Assembly (NCBI GenBank): GCA_963814985.1
Contig: CAWFFV010000018.1
Coordinates: 186,001 to 250,000, forward strand
DNA length: 64,000 nt
Source: CAWFFV01 sp963814985
GTDB taxonomy: Bacteria; Chloroflexota; Ktedonobacteria; Ktedonobacterales; Ktedonobacteraceae
Direction: 5' to 3'
Shown here: positions 55,943-64,000 of the stretch, in pieces
Layout: the number at the start of each line of letters is the position of its first letter
Position numbering within the stretch: the first letter of the stretch is position 1
The notes under the pieces: model-generated
The model's input: only the letters and a program-made list of their open reading frames with translations
Database searches by the model: none
Told to the model about the DNA's origin: nothing
Position numbers and translations under genes: made by a program

Positions 55943-56319
55943 CCCCCCAGAGTGGGACCCGTGTGCTGACGCTGAAGACACCGCCACGATGTCTCTTGTA
56001 GCATTTACCTGTTCCCTAAGACGTCTCAATAGGACAGGCCTATATAGACGTTTCGTTCCTGCTTCAACCAGAATCGCCTGACTATGCTCAGACTTACACT
56101 CTGTCCACAAGCGTGACTTCCCACCGAACAAGTGGTGGTACGTGTTCATTGCCATCTGTTACAGTGCGAGAGATTGTCCCCCCCAGGACACTCACTCGTG
56201 TAACATTTTTCCCCCACACATATAATACTGAATAGAAGAGTAAAACAAGGTTGATAACGTGTTAAGATGTTATGGAGATTTATCAAAATACGACGATTTG
56301 GGTTGAGAAAAATACATTA
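55943..56319. other. Non-coding region with a weak minus-strand frame
   Basis: An open frame at 55922-56155 (minus, 77 residues) ends in a part rich in Arg, Val and Ser (LREQVNATRDIVAVSSASAHGS) that loosely recalls the C-terminal and omega-RNA region of TnpB elements, and CCACC/GGTGG forms a hairpin nearby. No RuvC motif is present. I cannot call a gene here. Confidence 0.35.
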
Positions 56320-56450
56320 TAACTCCTCCGGCCTCCTTGCCACCTGCGGTGACTCGCTCTCGCTTTGTAGCCGATAGGGAGAGAAGTTCCCTGCCACCTA
56401 CCGGCTACAAAATGGCTTGAGAAGCGCCTCAAGCGCTGAGGTATCACGAA
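56320..56450. repeat. P repeat copy F (degenerate)
   Basis: End TAACTCCTCCGG and hairpin CCACCTGCGGTGAC match P, as does the GCGCCTCAAGCGCTGAGG right side. The centre is reduced to TTTGTAGCCG (56364-56373) and its complement (56402-56411) with a 28-base, non-pairing middle. Confidence 0.7.
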
Positions 56451-56497
56451 AAACAGTACAACACTTTACCAGACAATGGAGTGGATGTATAGCATGG

Positions 56498-57451
56498 CTA
56501 ACACGGCGAGTAATAGATGGTCGTTCCTTTCACAGGGAGCAAAGACGGAGTATCTTGCGTGAGTACATCAAAATCGCCACAGCCACAATCGCTCAACCAG
56601 TATTGCCATAAGACGGTCTTACGACCGCCTAACGTCACATTACCAACAGTAGATGTGAGCCTGTTGCGCACAGTTGTCAGGGTATTGCAACTATAGTCAC
56701 AAGGATTGCAGATATCACCTCCGCATGTATCACAACCCGTAACCCAAAGTACAAAATCTGTCGTCGGGCGGAAACTCTGGCCGAAGAAACCTGTCCAGAA
56801 GTAGGGACTGATATAGAGACCCGGCCAGACTGCCGGCGGAGTGATGGCGAACAATCTATCCAAAAATCCAGTGAGCACATCCTGGTTGGGACCGTTATTG
56901 CCGGAAGTCCAGCCACCAAAACCCGTCTCAACATCAGCAAAGACCGTCAGTCCTCCAACAAGGTATGCGTGAGAGCCATGTTGGCAAGCATTCCAGGCAT
57001 TGTCAGCCTGCAATTCTCCCCAGACATAGGGATCCACGCCAGTGGGTCTGATATCTGGTCCAACCAGCCCCCAATATCCATAGGTGTGGCCACGACCAGC
57101 ACTTTGGGCTGCATTGACGTTAAAAAAGTTGGAATCTCCTAATGGCTCTGCCCCATACCCTAAACGACCAATATAAAAATTCTGCGGCATCGCACAGCAG
57201 GTTTGTGTGCTGCTGTCAGTCCCCCACCAGGCAGGCACTGATTGAGTGTTTCCCGTGAACAAACGGGTCGCACGAGAGGCTAAATTTCTCGTAGCCGAGA
57301 TAAAGCCATTAGCCGTCATGTTTTTCGTGACCTTCCAATGGCTCAATCTCTTGTCGGTGGAGTGATGACCAGACGGAAAGCCCTGGGTCTCTGTCACTCC
57401 TGTCCTCATAGCGTCAGCACGAATCTCTTGCGAATCAGGTTGGTCTTGCAT
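56498..57451 (-). CDS. Glycoside-hydrolase-like (GH25/DUF1906-type) protein, Cys-rich
   Basis: 317 residues. A TIM-barrel-like sequence: YWGLVGPDIRPTGVDPYVWG, LVGGLTVFADVETGFGGW (an Asp-x-Glu pair like the GH25 catalytic acids), PAVWPGLYISPYFW and FVLWVTGCDTCGGD. The C-terminal third is rich in Cys (CDTCGGDICNPCDYSCN), probably a metal- or disulphide-stabilised loop. No signal peptide is seen. It resembles Rv2525c/DUF1906 proteins proposed to act on cell-wall sugars; activity unproven. ATG 57451 has AGAAGGGGG upstream; the longer frame to 57502 is less likely. Confidence 0.6.
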   Translation of the reverse strand: MQDQPDSQEIRADAMRTGVTETQGFPSGHHSTDKRLSHWKVTKNMTANGFISATRNLASRATRLFTGNTQSVPAWWGTDSSTQTCCAMPQNFYIGRLGYGAEPLGDSNFFNVNAAQSAGRGHTYGYWGLVGPDIRPTGVDPYVWGELQADNAWNACQHGSHAYLVGGLTVFADVETGFGGWTSGNNGPNQDVLTGFLDRLFAITPPAVWPGLYISPYFWTGFFGQSFRPTTDFVLWVTGCDTCGGDICNPCDYSCNTLTTVRNRLTSTVGNVTLGGRKTVLWQYWLSDCGCGDFDVLTQDTPSLLPVKGTTIYYSPC

Positions 57452-57858
57452 CGTTATTCCCCCTTCTACTGGCATCACCAAAGTCTCCTGTCTAATACTC
57501 ATTTCGATGCTCTCGTACTGCTCTATATATCCCAGTACAACCCTTTACTATGTCCCCTTTCTCACCTGCACACGCAACGTGTAATGAACATAATCATTAC
57601 TATATTAACAACGGTCGCTTTTTAACCTCCTATATATATTATAATAGTGTAAGTATAGGATCCAAACAGGCTTTCTCAAAATTGTCAAAGGCAAACAGCA
57701 AACCTGCAAACCTGTACTCGATTTTTCTGGCTTCTCATGCTATACTAAATATACCCAAATGGACCCAAACCTCTATAGGGCTTAAAACTGGCTATCAACT
57801 ATGTTATTGGGTACCGATTGCAGTGACTGGTGTCTAACGAAGGGAGCGTATTCAATAC
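57452..57858. other. Intergenic region between divergent genes
   Basis: AT-rich region carrying the promoters of the DUF1906-like gene (minus) and the LOG-family gene (plus). No repeat or hairpin of note; the open frames inside have no ribosome sites. Confidence 0.45.
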
Positions 57859-58770
57859 ATGAGCCGCAATAGTAACTCCGATAAAAAATCTTCAAACGGG
57901 TCAAACAACCGTACAAAAAAAACGACAAAAGTTTCATCACGATATCGCTCCTCAGGAAGTCCAAGGCGTCCTCTCACAGAGGATGCACGACTACTCCATC
58001 GTCCCGTGCAGCCTTTGATTAGTCCCACTGAGCCAGTACCCCAGGAGCAAATCAGAGAGGAGGAGCATGCACTTGATCGTGCTCTCCATCTTGATTTTAC
58101 ACTTACTGATCCATGGCGCGTCTTTCGCATCATGAGCGAGTTTGTAGATGGCTTTGACGGACTTGCCCATATTCCGCCATCTGTGGCAATCTTTGGCTCT
58201 GCACGTACAAAGGCCGAACATCCATCCTACCAGGCGGCAACAGAGACAGCATGCTTGCTGGCACAGTCAGGTTTTGGTATCATTACTGGTGGTGGTCCTG
58301 GCATCATGGAGGCTGCTAACAAAGGTGCTCAGCAAGGTGGTTCATGTTCCATTGGTTGTAATATTGAACTCCCCTTCGAGCAAAGTTCCAATGCTTATCT
58401 GGATATTTCCCTCGACTTCAGGTACTTTTTTGTACGTAAAACTATGTTTATTAAATATGCGGAGGCATTTATCATTTTTCCAGGCGGTTTTGGGACGATG
58501 GATGAACTTTTTGAAGCTTTAACATTAATTCAGACAAAAAAGGTCGATCACTTTCCTGTGATCCTCTATGACTCAAAGTTCTGGACAGGGATGATCCATT
58601 GGATTAATGCAGCTATGCTCGAATCTGGTACCATCTCGGAAGATGAAACTCATTTGCTGCGTATTTCGGATGATCCGCAAGAGATTTGTCAGATAGTGAC
58701 TGAGGCATATCAGGAAAATTATCGCCGCGAGCGCTGGCCCAACGACCACCGTGAGCAGTTGATTCGCTAG
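57859..58770 (+). CDS. LOG-family (TIGR00730) nucleotide phosphoribohydrolase-like protein
   Basis: 303 residues. The LOG family signature PGGxGTxxE appears as FPGGFGTMDELFE, with GGGPGIMEAANKGA before it and VRKTMFIKYAEAF between. Such proteins release nucleobase from cytokinin riboside or other nucleoside monophosphates. The first 90 residues are a basic, Ser-rich extension (SRNSNSDKKSSNGSNN) not found in short family members. It is followed six bases later by a P-type element. Confidence 0.88.
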   Translation: MSRNSNSDKKSSNGSNNRTKKTTKVSSRYRSSGSPRRPLTEDARLLHRPVQPLISPTEPVPQEQIREEEHALDRALHLDFTLTDPWRVFRIMSEFVDGFDGLAHIPPSVAIFGSARTKAEHPSYQAATETACLLAQSGFGIITGGGPGIMEAANKGAQQGGSCSIGCNIELPFEQSSNAYLDISLDFRYFFVRKTMFIKYAEAFIIFPGGFGTMDELFEALTLIQTKKVDHFPVILYDSKFWTGMIHWINAAMLESGTISEDETHLLRISDDPQEICQIVTEAYQENYRRERWPNDHREQLIR

Positions 58771-58775
58771 TAGCC

Positions 58776-58954
58776 ATGAGTCATCCCGGTAACTATTCAG
58801 GTACCCTCACCACCTGCGGTGGCTCGCTCTTGTTTTATGTGGGTTGCAGTGTTTGCGGCGCAAACACCGCAACCCACATAAAACAACTTGCGAAGCGCCG
58901 TAGGCGCTGAGGAATCAGGGAAAGAGAACCTGAATAGTTACCAGGATGACCCAT
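58776..58954. mobile_element. 179-bp element copy G with internal P palindrome
   Basis: Ends ATGAGTCATCCCGG and CCAGGATGACCCAT are imperfect complements; inside are GTAACTATTCAGG and CCTGAATAGTTAC. The central palindrome matches the nested copy at 43811-43989 with one mismatch (GCAGTG against CACCGC). Same length, opposite orientation. It begins six bases after the LOG-family stop codon. Confidence 0.75.
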
Positions 58955-58965
58955 GTCTGAAGTAT

Positions 58966-59352
58966 TCAAGAGAATAGCTCCTCTCTACTCGTATTTCTTT
59001 GCTCCAACTGCTCCTCATCCTTAATGCAACGGGCAGCCCACGGGAGTGCCTCCAGTCGCTTTTCTGGGATAGCCTGTCCACAAACAACACAACACCCATA
59101 GGTGCCCTCTTCAATGCGTTTGAGAGCGTCCTGTACTTCGGTTAATAATGCCTGCTCGTTAACAAGAAGAGATTGCTCCTGTTGCATCTCCAGGAAATCT
59201 ACGGCGGTTTCCTCAAACGCTTGTGATCCCTCACTTATCTCGATAGGATCAACGGGTGTGGGATATGCCTCGGTCAGGTTGTTAATGTGCTCCTGTAATT
59301 CCGTCTGTCGAATCTCTAGCCGCTCTTTTATCTGCTGGATATTGATAGTCAT
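58966..59352 (-). CDS. TraR/DksA-family zinc-finger protein
   Basis: 128 residues: a helical coiled-coil N-terminus (about 1-80) and a DksA-type zinc finger: CVVCGQAIPEKRLEALPWAA then RCIKDEE. Only three of the four Cys are present; the last position is Asp, as in some YteA-like members, so metal binding may be weaker or use another ligand. The family binds RNA polymerase and modulates transcription with ppGpp. AAGGAAC precedes ATG 59352. Confidence 0.85.
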   Translation of the reverse strand: MTINIQQIKERLEIRQTELQEHINNLTEAYPTPVDPIEISEGSQAFEETAVDFLEMQQEQSLLVNEQALLTEVQDALKRIEEGTYGCCVVCGQAIPEKRLEALPWAARCIKDEEQLEQRNTSREELFS

Positions 59353-59431
59353 TGTCTATGTTCCTTTCTATTTAAGAGCATTCGTCTCTGCTCCACTTAG
59401 TTCAGGATCAGGTGTGGATAAAGAATGATCA

Positions 59432-59582
59432 TGACTATTCAGATCTCTTTTTCAGATTCCTCAGCGCCTCAGGCGCTTCGTAAGCCGTTTGATGTGGATG
59501 GCGTGGTTTGCGGCGCAAACCACGCCATCCACATCAAACAAGGGCGAGCCACAGCATGTGGTGAGGAGGCCTGGGTAGTTAC
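59432..59582. repeat. P repeat copy H
   Basis: Left end GACTATTCAGATC, hairpin CAGCGCCTCAGGCGCT, central palindrome arms 59487-59511 and 59515-59539 (25 bp, perfect, loop GGC, tip GTTTGC-GGC-GCAAAC), right hairpin CCACAGCATGTGG, end CCTGGGTAGTTAC. Confidence 0.85.
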
Positions 59583-59774
59583 GAATAATCATTGATAGAG
59601 TGTACACGTGCCTCTTAAATATTTTGTCTCATTTTGAGCCAGATCCCTCACAATTCATTCACAATGAAGAGATAGAAATTATTACATATGCCTGAAGATT
59701 CACAATTTTTGCTCTATGTGCTATGCTTAAAGGGCAATTGTAACTACGAAGATATTTTCATGAGGATATCGCAC

Positions 59775-61790
59775 ATGGTCGTACCTCCCATCCCACAACA
59801 GTCTGGCAAAGAGCCAGAACATACTTCACTCACAGAACAACAAATACCGTCGATTTTTAGCGACTTTGATTTGTACTTATTCGGCCAGGGGAAACATTAC
59901 CACATTTATGAGAAAATGGGGGCACACCCCCGTACTGTTCATGGTGTGTCAGGTGTGAACTTTGCAGTCTGGGCACCCAACGCCCGTGGTGTCTTTGTCA
60001 TCGGCAACTTTAACGACTGGAACCGGGGAGCTACTCCGATGCACCAGCGTCATTATGATCTGGGGGTCTGGGAGTGTTTCGTTCCAGGACTACAGGTTGG
60101 TGCTATCTACAAGTACAGCATTTACTCACGTTTCAATAACTATTTAGTGGATAAAACCGATCCCTACGGTTTTGCGAGTGAGTTGCGTCCACAAACAGCC
60201 AGTATAGTAACAGATATCCATCACTACCAATGGCTGGATGAGGACTGGGTAGAGCAAAGAGGACAACACCAACAACTCAGTTCGCCAATTTCAACATATG
60301 AAGTACATCTTGGCTCATGGCGGCATGTTCCTGAGCGACATCAAGACGGAAACGCTGAAGAAGATCGCTTCATGACGTATCGTGAACTGGCACCAGCCCT
60401 GGCTCATTATGTGAAGGAGATGGGCTTCACGCATATCGAGCTAATGCCAGTTACGGAGTATCCCTACGATGGCTCCTGGGGTTATCAGGTCACAGGCTAT
60501 TATGCGCCAACCAGTCGTTTTGGCCCTCCAGAGGACTTTCAGTATTTCGTTGATTATATGCACCAGCAGGGTATTGGGGTTTTGCTTGACTGGGTACCAG
60601 CACATTTCCCCAAAGATGGCGGTGCTTTGAGCTACTTCGATGGCACCCATCTCTACGAGTATTCCGACCCCCGCAAAGGAGAGCATAAAGAGTGGGGGAC
60701 ATATGTGTTTGACTATGGACGTAGCGAGGTACGAAATTTCCTCATTGCCAGCGCACTTTTCTGGTTACGTGAGTACCACATTGATGGTTTACGTGTTGAT
60801 GCAGTAGCTTCGATGCTTTATCTCGATTATTTGCGCAATCCTGGCGAATGGGTCGCAAACCAATATGGAGGGCGAGAGCATCTGGAGGCTGTAGATTTCC
60901 TGCGTTATCTCAATGAAGCAGTTTACGCAGAAATTCCAGGAGCAATTACTATAGCTGAAGAATCTTCCGCCTGGCCCCTGGTATCCCGTCCAACTTATGT
61001 AGGTGGGCTGGGGTTCAGCTTTAAATGGAATATGGGCTGGATGCACGATATGCTAGAATATATGCACCTGGACCCTATCCATCGTCGCTATCACCATAAC
61101 AACATTACATTTTCCCTGATGTATGCCTATTCCGAGAACTTCATCTTGCCGCTCTCCCACGATGAGGTTGTACATGTCAAAGGCTCGATGATCAATAAGA
61201 TGCCTGGGGATCTATGGCAACGCTTTGCCAATCTCCGTGCCTTCTATGGCTATATGTGGGGACACCCAGGGAAAAAACTGCTCTTTATGGGCGGTGAATT
61301 TGGACAATGGCGTGAGTGGAATTATGCAGAAAGTCTGGATTGGCATTTACTCGAAGCTCCCAGTGATCCTCGCCATGCCCAGTTGCGCGATTTTTTACGT
61401 GATCTGAACCACTTATATCAGCAAGAGCCAGCATTAAGTGTTCTGGACTGCGATCCTGAGGGCTTTTCCTGGATTGATTGCCACGACTCGGATAATAGTG
61501 TTGTCTCCTTTATGCGTCGCAGCAAACAGGCAGAAGATACACTAGTGTTTGTTTGCAATTTCACTCCTATACCCCGCGATGGATACCGCTTAGGGGTACC
61601 CCATCCAGGAGAGTACTATGAATTACTCAACAGTGACGATGTACGCTATGGTGGGAGTGGTCTGGTAAACACACAACCGATGCCCAGTGGGCCAACCTAC
61701 TGGCAATCCTGCCCCCACTCGCTGTTTCTAACGCTACCACCACTGGGCATTGTTATCTTGAAGCGACGAGCCGATGGTACGAGAAGTTGA
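59775..61790 (+). CDS. glgB: 1,4-alpha-glucan branching enzyme GlgB
   Basis: 671 residues. N-terminal CBM48 (FAVWAPNARGVFVIGNFNDW) and GH13 catalytic barrel: HIELMPVTEYPYDGSWGYQV, HIDGLRVDAVASMLYLDY (nucleophile Asp), ITIAEESSAWP (acid/base Glu), LPLSHDEVVHVKGSM (transition-state Asp). It forms alpha-1,6 branches in glycogen. ATG 59775 with GAGG nine bases upstream is chosen; the frame is open from 59688, but that N-terminus is not family-like. No other glycogen gene is adjacent. Confidence 0.94.
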   Translation: MVVPPIPQQSGKEPEHTSLTEQQIPSIFSDFDLYLFGQGKHYHIYEKMGAHPRTVHGVSGVNFAVWAPNARGVFVIGNFNDWNRGATPMHQRHYDLGVWECFVPGLQVGAIYKYSIYSRFNNYLVDKTDPYGFASELRPQTASIVTDIHHYQWLDEDWVEQRGQHQQLSSPISTYEVHLGSWRHVPERHQDGNAEEDRFMTYRELAPALAHYVKEMGFTHIELMPVTEYPYDGSWGYQVTGYYAPTSRFGPPEDFQYFVDYMHQQGIGVLLDWVPAHFPKDGGALSYFDGTHLYEYSDPRKGEHKEWGTYVFDYGRSEVRNFLIASALFWLREYHIDGLRVDAVASMLYLDYLRNPGEWVANQYGGREHLEAVDFLRYLNEAVYAEIPGAITIAEESSAWPLVSRPTYVGGLGFSFKWNMGWMHDMLEYMHLDPIHRRYHHNNITFSLMYAYSENFILPLSHDEVVHVKGSMINKMPGDLWQRFANLRAFYGYMWGHPGKKLLFMGGEFGQWREWNYAESLDWHLLEAPSDPRHAQLRDFLRDLNHLYQQEPALSVLDCDPEGFSWIDCHDSDNSVVSFMRRSKQAEDTLVFVCNFTPIPRDGYRLGVPHPGEYYELLNSDDVRYGGSGLVNTQPMPSGPTYWQSCPHSLFLTLPPLGIVILKRRADGTRS

Positions 61791-62004
61791 GAGTACGGAA
61801 GATGGATCATAGCCCATACAAACTGAGGAACCAAACAATTCCTGGCTCTTGATGCAGTGAATGGTACGGCCATTGTAGGCACGTTGACCTAACGCTGCTA
61901 ATCACGTTCGCGGAGATCGCGTGAGAAAACAAAACATCAATGGCCTCTACTGCCAGATGGGAGAAGACGGCGATCACAATCAAAAATAGACCAGGATAAC
62001 AGAT

Positions 62005-62703
62005 ATGGCACAAGAACTTCCAGGGTCCAATTCTGCACCTGTAGCGCAAACCATATCCATCCGGAAAAGCGATGTACGCCAGGGAATCTGGATCGAACTG
62101 GTTACGATCCTGTGGATGACTGTTGAGGCAAGTGTCGCCATTACTGTTGGCTTCGCTACTCACAGCGTTTCACTGCAAGGTTTTGGCATTGACAGCATTA
62201 TCGAACTGATCGCGGGTAGCATTCTGCTCTGGCGATTGCTCGTTGAACAACGAGGAGAGTCCATTGAACGCATCGAGCATGCTGAACGGCAAGCTTCGTG
62301 GGTGACTGCTATCAGCCTGTTTGCCCTCGTTCTCTACATTATCGGCAATAGTGCATTGACGTTCCTCACCAGAACAAGACCAGAAGCATCCTGGTGGGGC
62401 GTCGGTCTGGCGCTAGCCGCTGCCATTATTATGCCGCTCCTATTCATCAGCAAAATCCGCATCGCTAAACGAATTGGGAGTGCAGCGCTCAAGGCTGATG
62501 CAGCCTGTAGTATCACCTGCGCCTATATGTCAGGCACATTACTTGCGGGCCTCCTTCTGAATCGCTTCTTCGGCTGGTGGTGGGCTGATCCTTTAGCAGC
62601 CCTTGCCCTGGTATACTTCTTAATACAAGAAGGACGTGAGGCCTTGCATGAAGCCCGCACAGGAGAAACATGTAGTTGTGGCAATGAGGAGGTTCAGGGC
62701 TGA
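62005..62703 (+). CDS. Cation efflux (CDF)-like membrane protein
   Basis: 232 residues with about five or six membrane helices. HSVSLQGFGIDSIIELIAG carries the CDF-type metal-site Asp in helix 2, and ALKADAACSITCAYMSG the second pair region in helix 5. The usual cytoplasmic C-terminal domain is missing; the tail ends in the metal-like motif TCSCGNEE. The transported ion is unknown (zinc, iron or manganese possible). ATG 62005, weak ribosome site. Monocistronic. Confidence 0.75.
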   Translation: MAQELPGSNSAPVAQTISIRKSDVRQGIWIELVTILWMTVEASVAITVGFATHSVSLQGFGIDSIIELIAGSILLWRLLVEQRGESIERIEHAERQASWVTAISLFALVLYIIGNSALTFLTRTRPEASWWGVGLALAAAIIMPLLFISKIRIAKRIGSAALKADAACSITCAYMSGTLLAGLLLNRFFGWWWADPLAALALVYFLIQEGREALHEARTGETCSCGNEEVQG

Positions 62704-62788
62704 TTGCTGAATGGTAGGAGGGCAATCAGGCCCACATTCTCACGACTATACTCCATACTGAACAGCCTGGAGAGATAGGAAATGATCG

Positions 62789-63379
62789 ATGAAGGAATAC
62801 GAAATTCGTGCTGATTACGATAGCCAATCTATTATTGTTTACCAGGCATACGCAAAAGCTATCGCTCTTCCCGCCGTGCAAAACAATCGGTTTGTTCCTC
62901 CCTTTTCTCTCAATCGAATGACATGGATCAAACCTTCTTTTTTATGGATGATGGAAAGAAGTAATTGGGGCTTAAAATCAGGCCAGGAAATGATTCTCGC
63001 TATTCGTATCACACGACAGGGATGGGAGGAGGCACTCTCACAAGCGGTTCTGACATCTCCAGATCGCCGTGTGTACCACAGCAGCGATGAATGGCAGGCT
63101 CAGCTCAAGCATGCCCCCGTTCTTGTACAATGGGACCCTGAGAGAACCATGCGTGGGAAAAGCCTTCCTGTGAGGAGTATCCAGGTAGGTCTCAGTCGCC
63201 ATATTATTGAGAAATATGTCAATGATTGGACCCTTGAGATCCGAGACTATACCCCTTTAGTGAGAAAGATCTATGGATTGTTGCAGGAAGGACAGGAAGC
63301 AAAGGCGAAGAGTTTTCTTCCAAAGGAGCAGAGCTATCCTCTCGATCAAGCCCTTGTCCAACGTCTTGGCATCGGGTAG
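62789..63379 (+). CDS. DUF4291 family protein
   Basis: 196 residues. EIRADYDSQSIIVYQAYAKA, FSLNRMTWIKPSFLWMMERS, VQWDPER and IQVGLSRHIIEKYVNDW match the DUF4291 family throughout. DUF4291 relates distantly to ADP-ribosyltransferase-like folds, but no activity is known to me. GATAGGA lies upstream of ATG 62789. It is followed after 34 bases by a GNAT gene in the same direction. Confidence 0.88.
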   Translation: MKEYEIRADYDSQSIIVYQAYAKAIALPAVQNNRFVPPFSLNRMTWIKPSFLWMMERSNWGLKSGQEMILAIRITRQGWEEALSQAVLTSPDRRVYHSSDEWQAQLKHAPVLVQWDPERTMRGKSLPVRSIQVGLSRHIIEKYVNDWTLEIRDYTPLVRKIYGLLQEGQEAKAKSFLPKEQSYPLDQALVQRLGIG

Positions 63380-63413
63380 TGTTCATTTGTAAAAGTTGTG
63401 TTCAGGAATGCAG

Positions 63414-64000
63414 ATGGATCAACAATACGTATCAGAAACATTTCTCGGAGAAGACCCAACCATTGAACAACAATGGCGGGCTTTGCGCCTCAATGTTCAG
63501 GCCTGCTATGAGCGTCTGGCCAGGGCAGAAGGCAAAGAAGAGATGTTGTGCAAAGGAGACATACTGGGAACGTACAATCAACTCACGATTCCTTCCGAGG
63601 AGTCCGTTCAGGACGACCAGCAACTCGATCGTATTTTGGATTGGTATCGAAGTCAACGACCGTTGCACGGAGCAATCTGCTGGTATTTGCATCCAACACC
63701 GCCTGCAACCCTTGGAGCACGCCTGTTTGCTCGCGGAGTTGAACCGAACTGGAAACCGCACTGGATGTGGTGCGAACTTCGCCACCTTCAGAGCAATCGC
63801 CCTCACGCCTCGACCTTTAAGATTTAGATCACGGGAGAAGAAGAGCTTCCTCATTCCGAGAGCGAAGCAGCCCCGATTCGCGCCACTCTGGCCCGGATGC
63901 AGCCTCGTTGGGTCTGGTACCTGGGAGCGTTTCAGCGGGGTCGAGAAGTAGGACACTGTATGCTGAATGTGACTACAGGAGAGTGGGGCGTGGGTGGATT
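63414..64000 (+). pseudogene. GNAT-family N-acetyltransferase with in-frame stop, runs off the window
   Basis: From ATG 63414 (AGGA upstream) the frame reads 137 residues (EQQWRALRLNVQACYERLA, PPATLGARLFARGVEPNW) and meets TAG at 63825-63827. The same frame continues to the window end without a further stop (EEELPHSESEAAPIRATLA, WYLGAFQRGREVGHCMLNV), which is the start of a GNAT acetyl-CoA domain. CAG to TAG would explain the stop. Either a nonsense mutation or a sequence error. The acceptor is unknown. Confidence 0.65.

Noticed and set aside
55922..56155. Minus-strand open frame of 77 residues, possible TnpB C-terminus
   Set aside because: The sequence only loosely recalls TnpB ends; no RuvC motif, no zinc-ribbon and no element ends could be found, so it is not called.
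1..64000. CRISPR arrays, tRNA or rRNA genes, prophage
   Set aside because: I saw no short regularly spaced direct repeats with unique spacers, no tRNA-like cloverleaf with a TTCGA loop, and no phage structural or integrase genes.

Overview
The window looks like a chromosomal piece of a Ktedonobacteria-type Chloroflexota (Ktedonobacter/Dictyobacter relatives). This is an inference from gene content: many NarL/LuxR two-component pairs, a Ser/Thr-kinase/PQQ-propeller remnant, a short PhaC with its partner, an XPB-Bax1 helicase-nuclease pair, DUF4291 and DUF72 proteins, and a high density of intergenic palindromic repeats. I saw no rRNA, tRNA, CRISPR array, prophage or intact IS transposase.

Layout: 1-9.5 kb holds an F420/PPOX-like protein, a NarL-type two-component pair, a CPBP protease, a DoxX-like protein, modAB with a convergent modC, and a MarR-hydrolase operon under a perfect 20-bp palindrome. 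9.5-17 kb holds a mosaic kinase/PQQ remnant, a TetR/MFS unit divergent from a methyltransferase-hydrolase pair, and a Cu+ ATPase. 17-20 kb holds folate-type pabAB (internally deleted) and pabC. 20-25.3 kb holds a three-gene signalling operon (triple-PAS protein, histidine kinase, receiver-kinase hybrid) behind a structured leader with a terminator, then a K+-channel-like protein. 25.3-34.7 kb holds a PPOX protein, the PHA synthase locus, an ABC-F ATPase, lspA-rluD and an HU protein. 34.8-44.5 kb holds a PIG-V-like mannosyltransferase, bax1-xpb, a Zn-alcohol dehydrogenase with TetR, and several membrane or secreted proteins. 44.7-48.4 kb is a sugar-phosphate operon (GPI-like, Gfo/Idh/MocA, TIM-barrel isomerase). 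48.4-64 kb holds a C39-like peptidase, DUF72, a GT4 glycosyltransferase, a copper chaperone, a BNR/YCF48-like protein, another two-component pair, a GH25/DUF1906-like protein, a LOG-family protein, a DksA-like protein, glgB, a CDF transporter, DUF4291 and a GNAT running off the end.

Two features run across the whole window. First, about ten intergenic copies of a modular repeat (called P here) share terminal GTAACTACTCAGG-like ends and sub-terminal hairpins, and most carry a long near-perfect central palindrome whose arms differ between copies but still pair. A second cassette bounded by ATGAGTCATCCCG inverted repeats (called S here) sits repeatedly inside P copies, always where the central palindrome would be. 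Second, more than a dozen genes are interrupted by frame changes, often at short homopolymers. Many of these are probably consensus errors of the assembly rather than true decay, so each such gene is reported once over its full extent. Exceptions that look like real lesions are the roughly 250-bp deletion in pabB and the kinase/PQQ mosaic.
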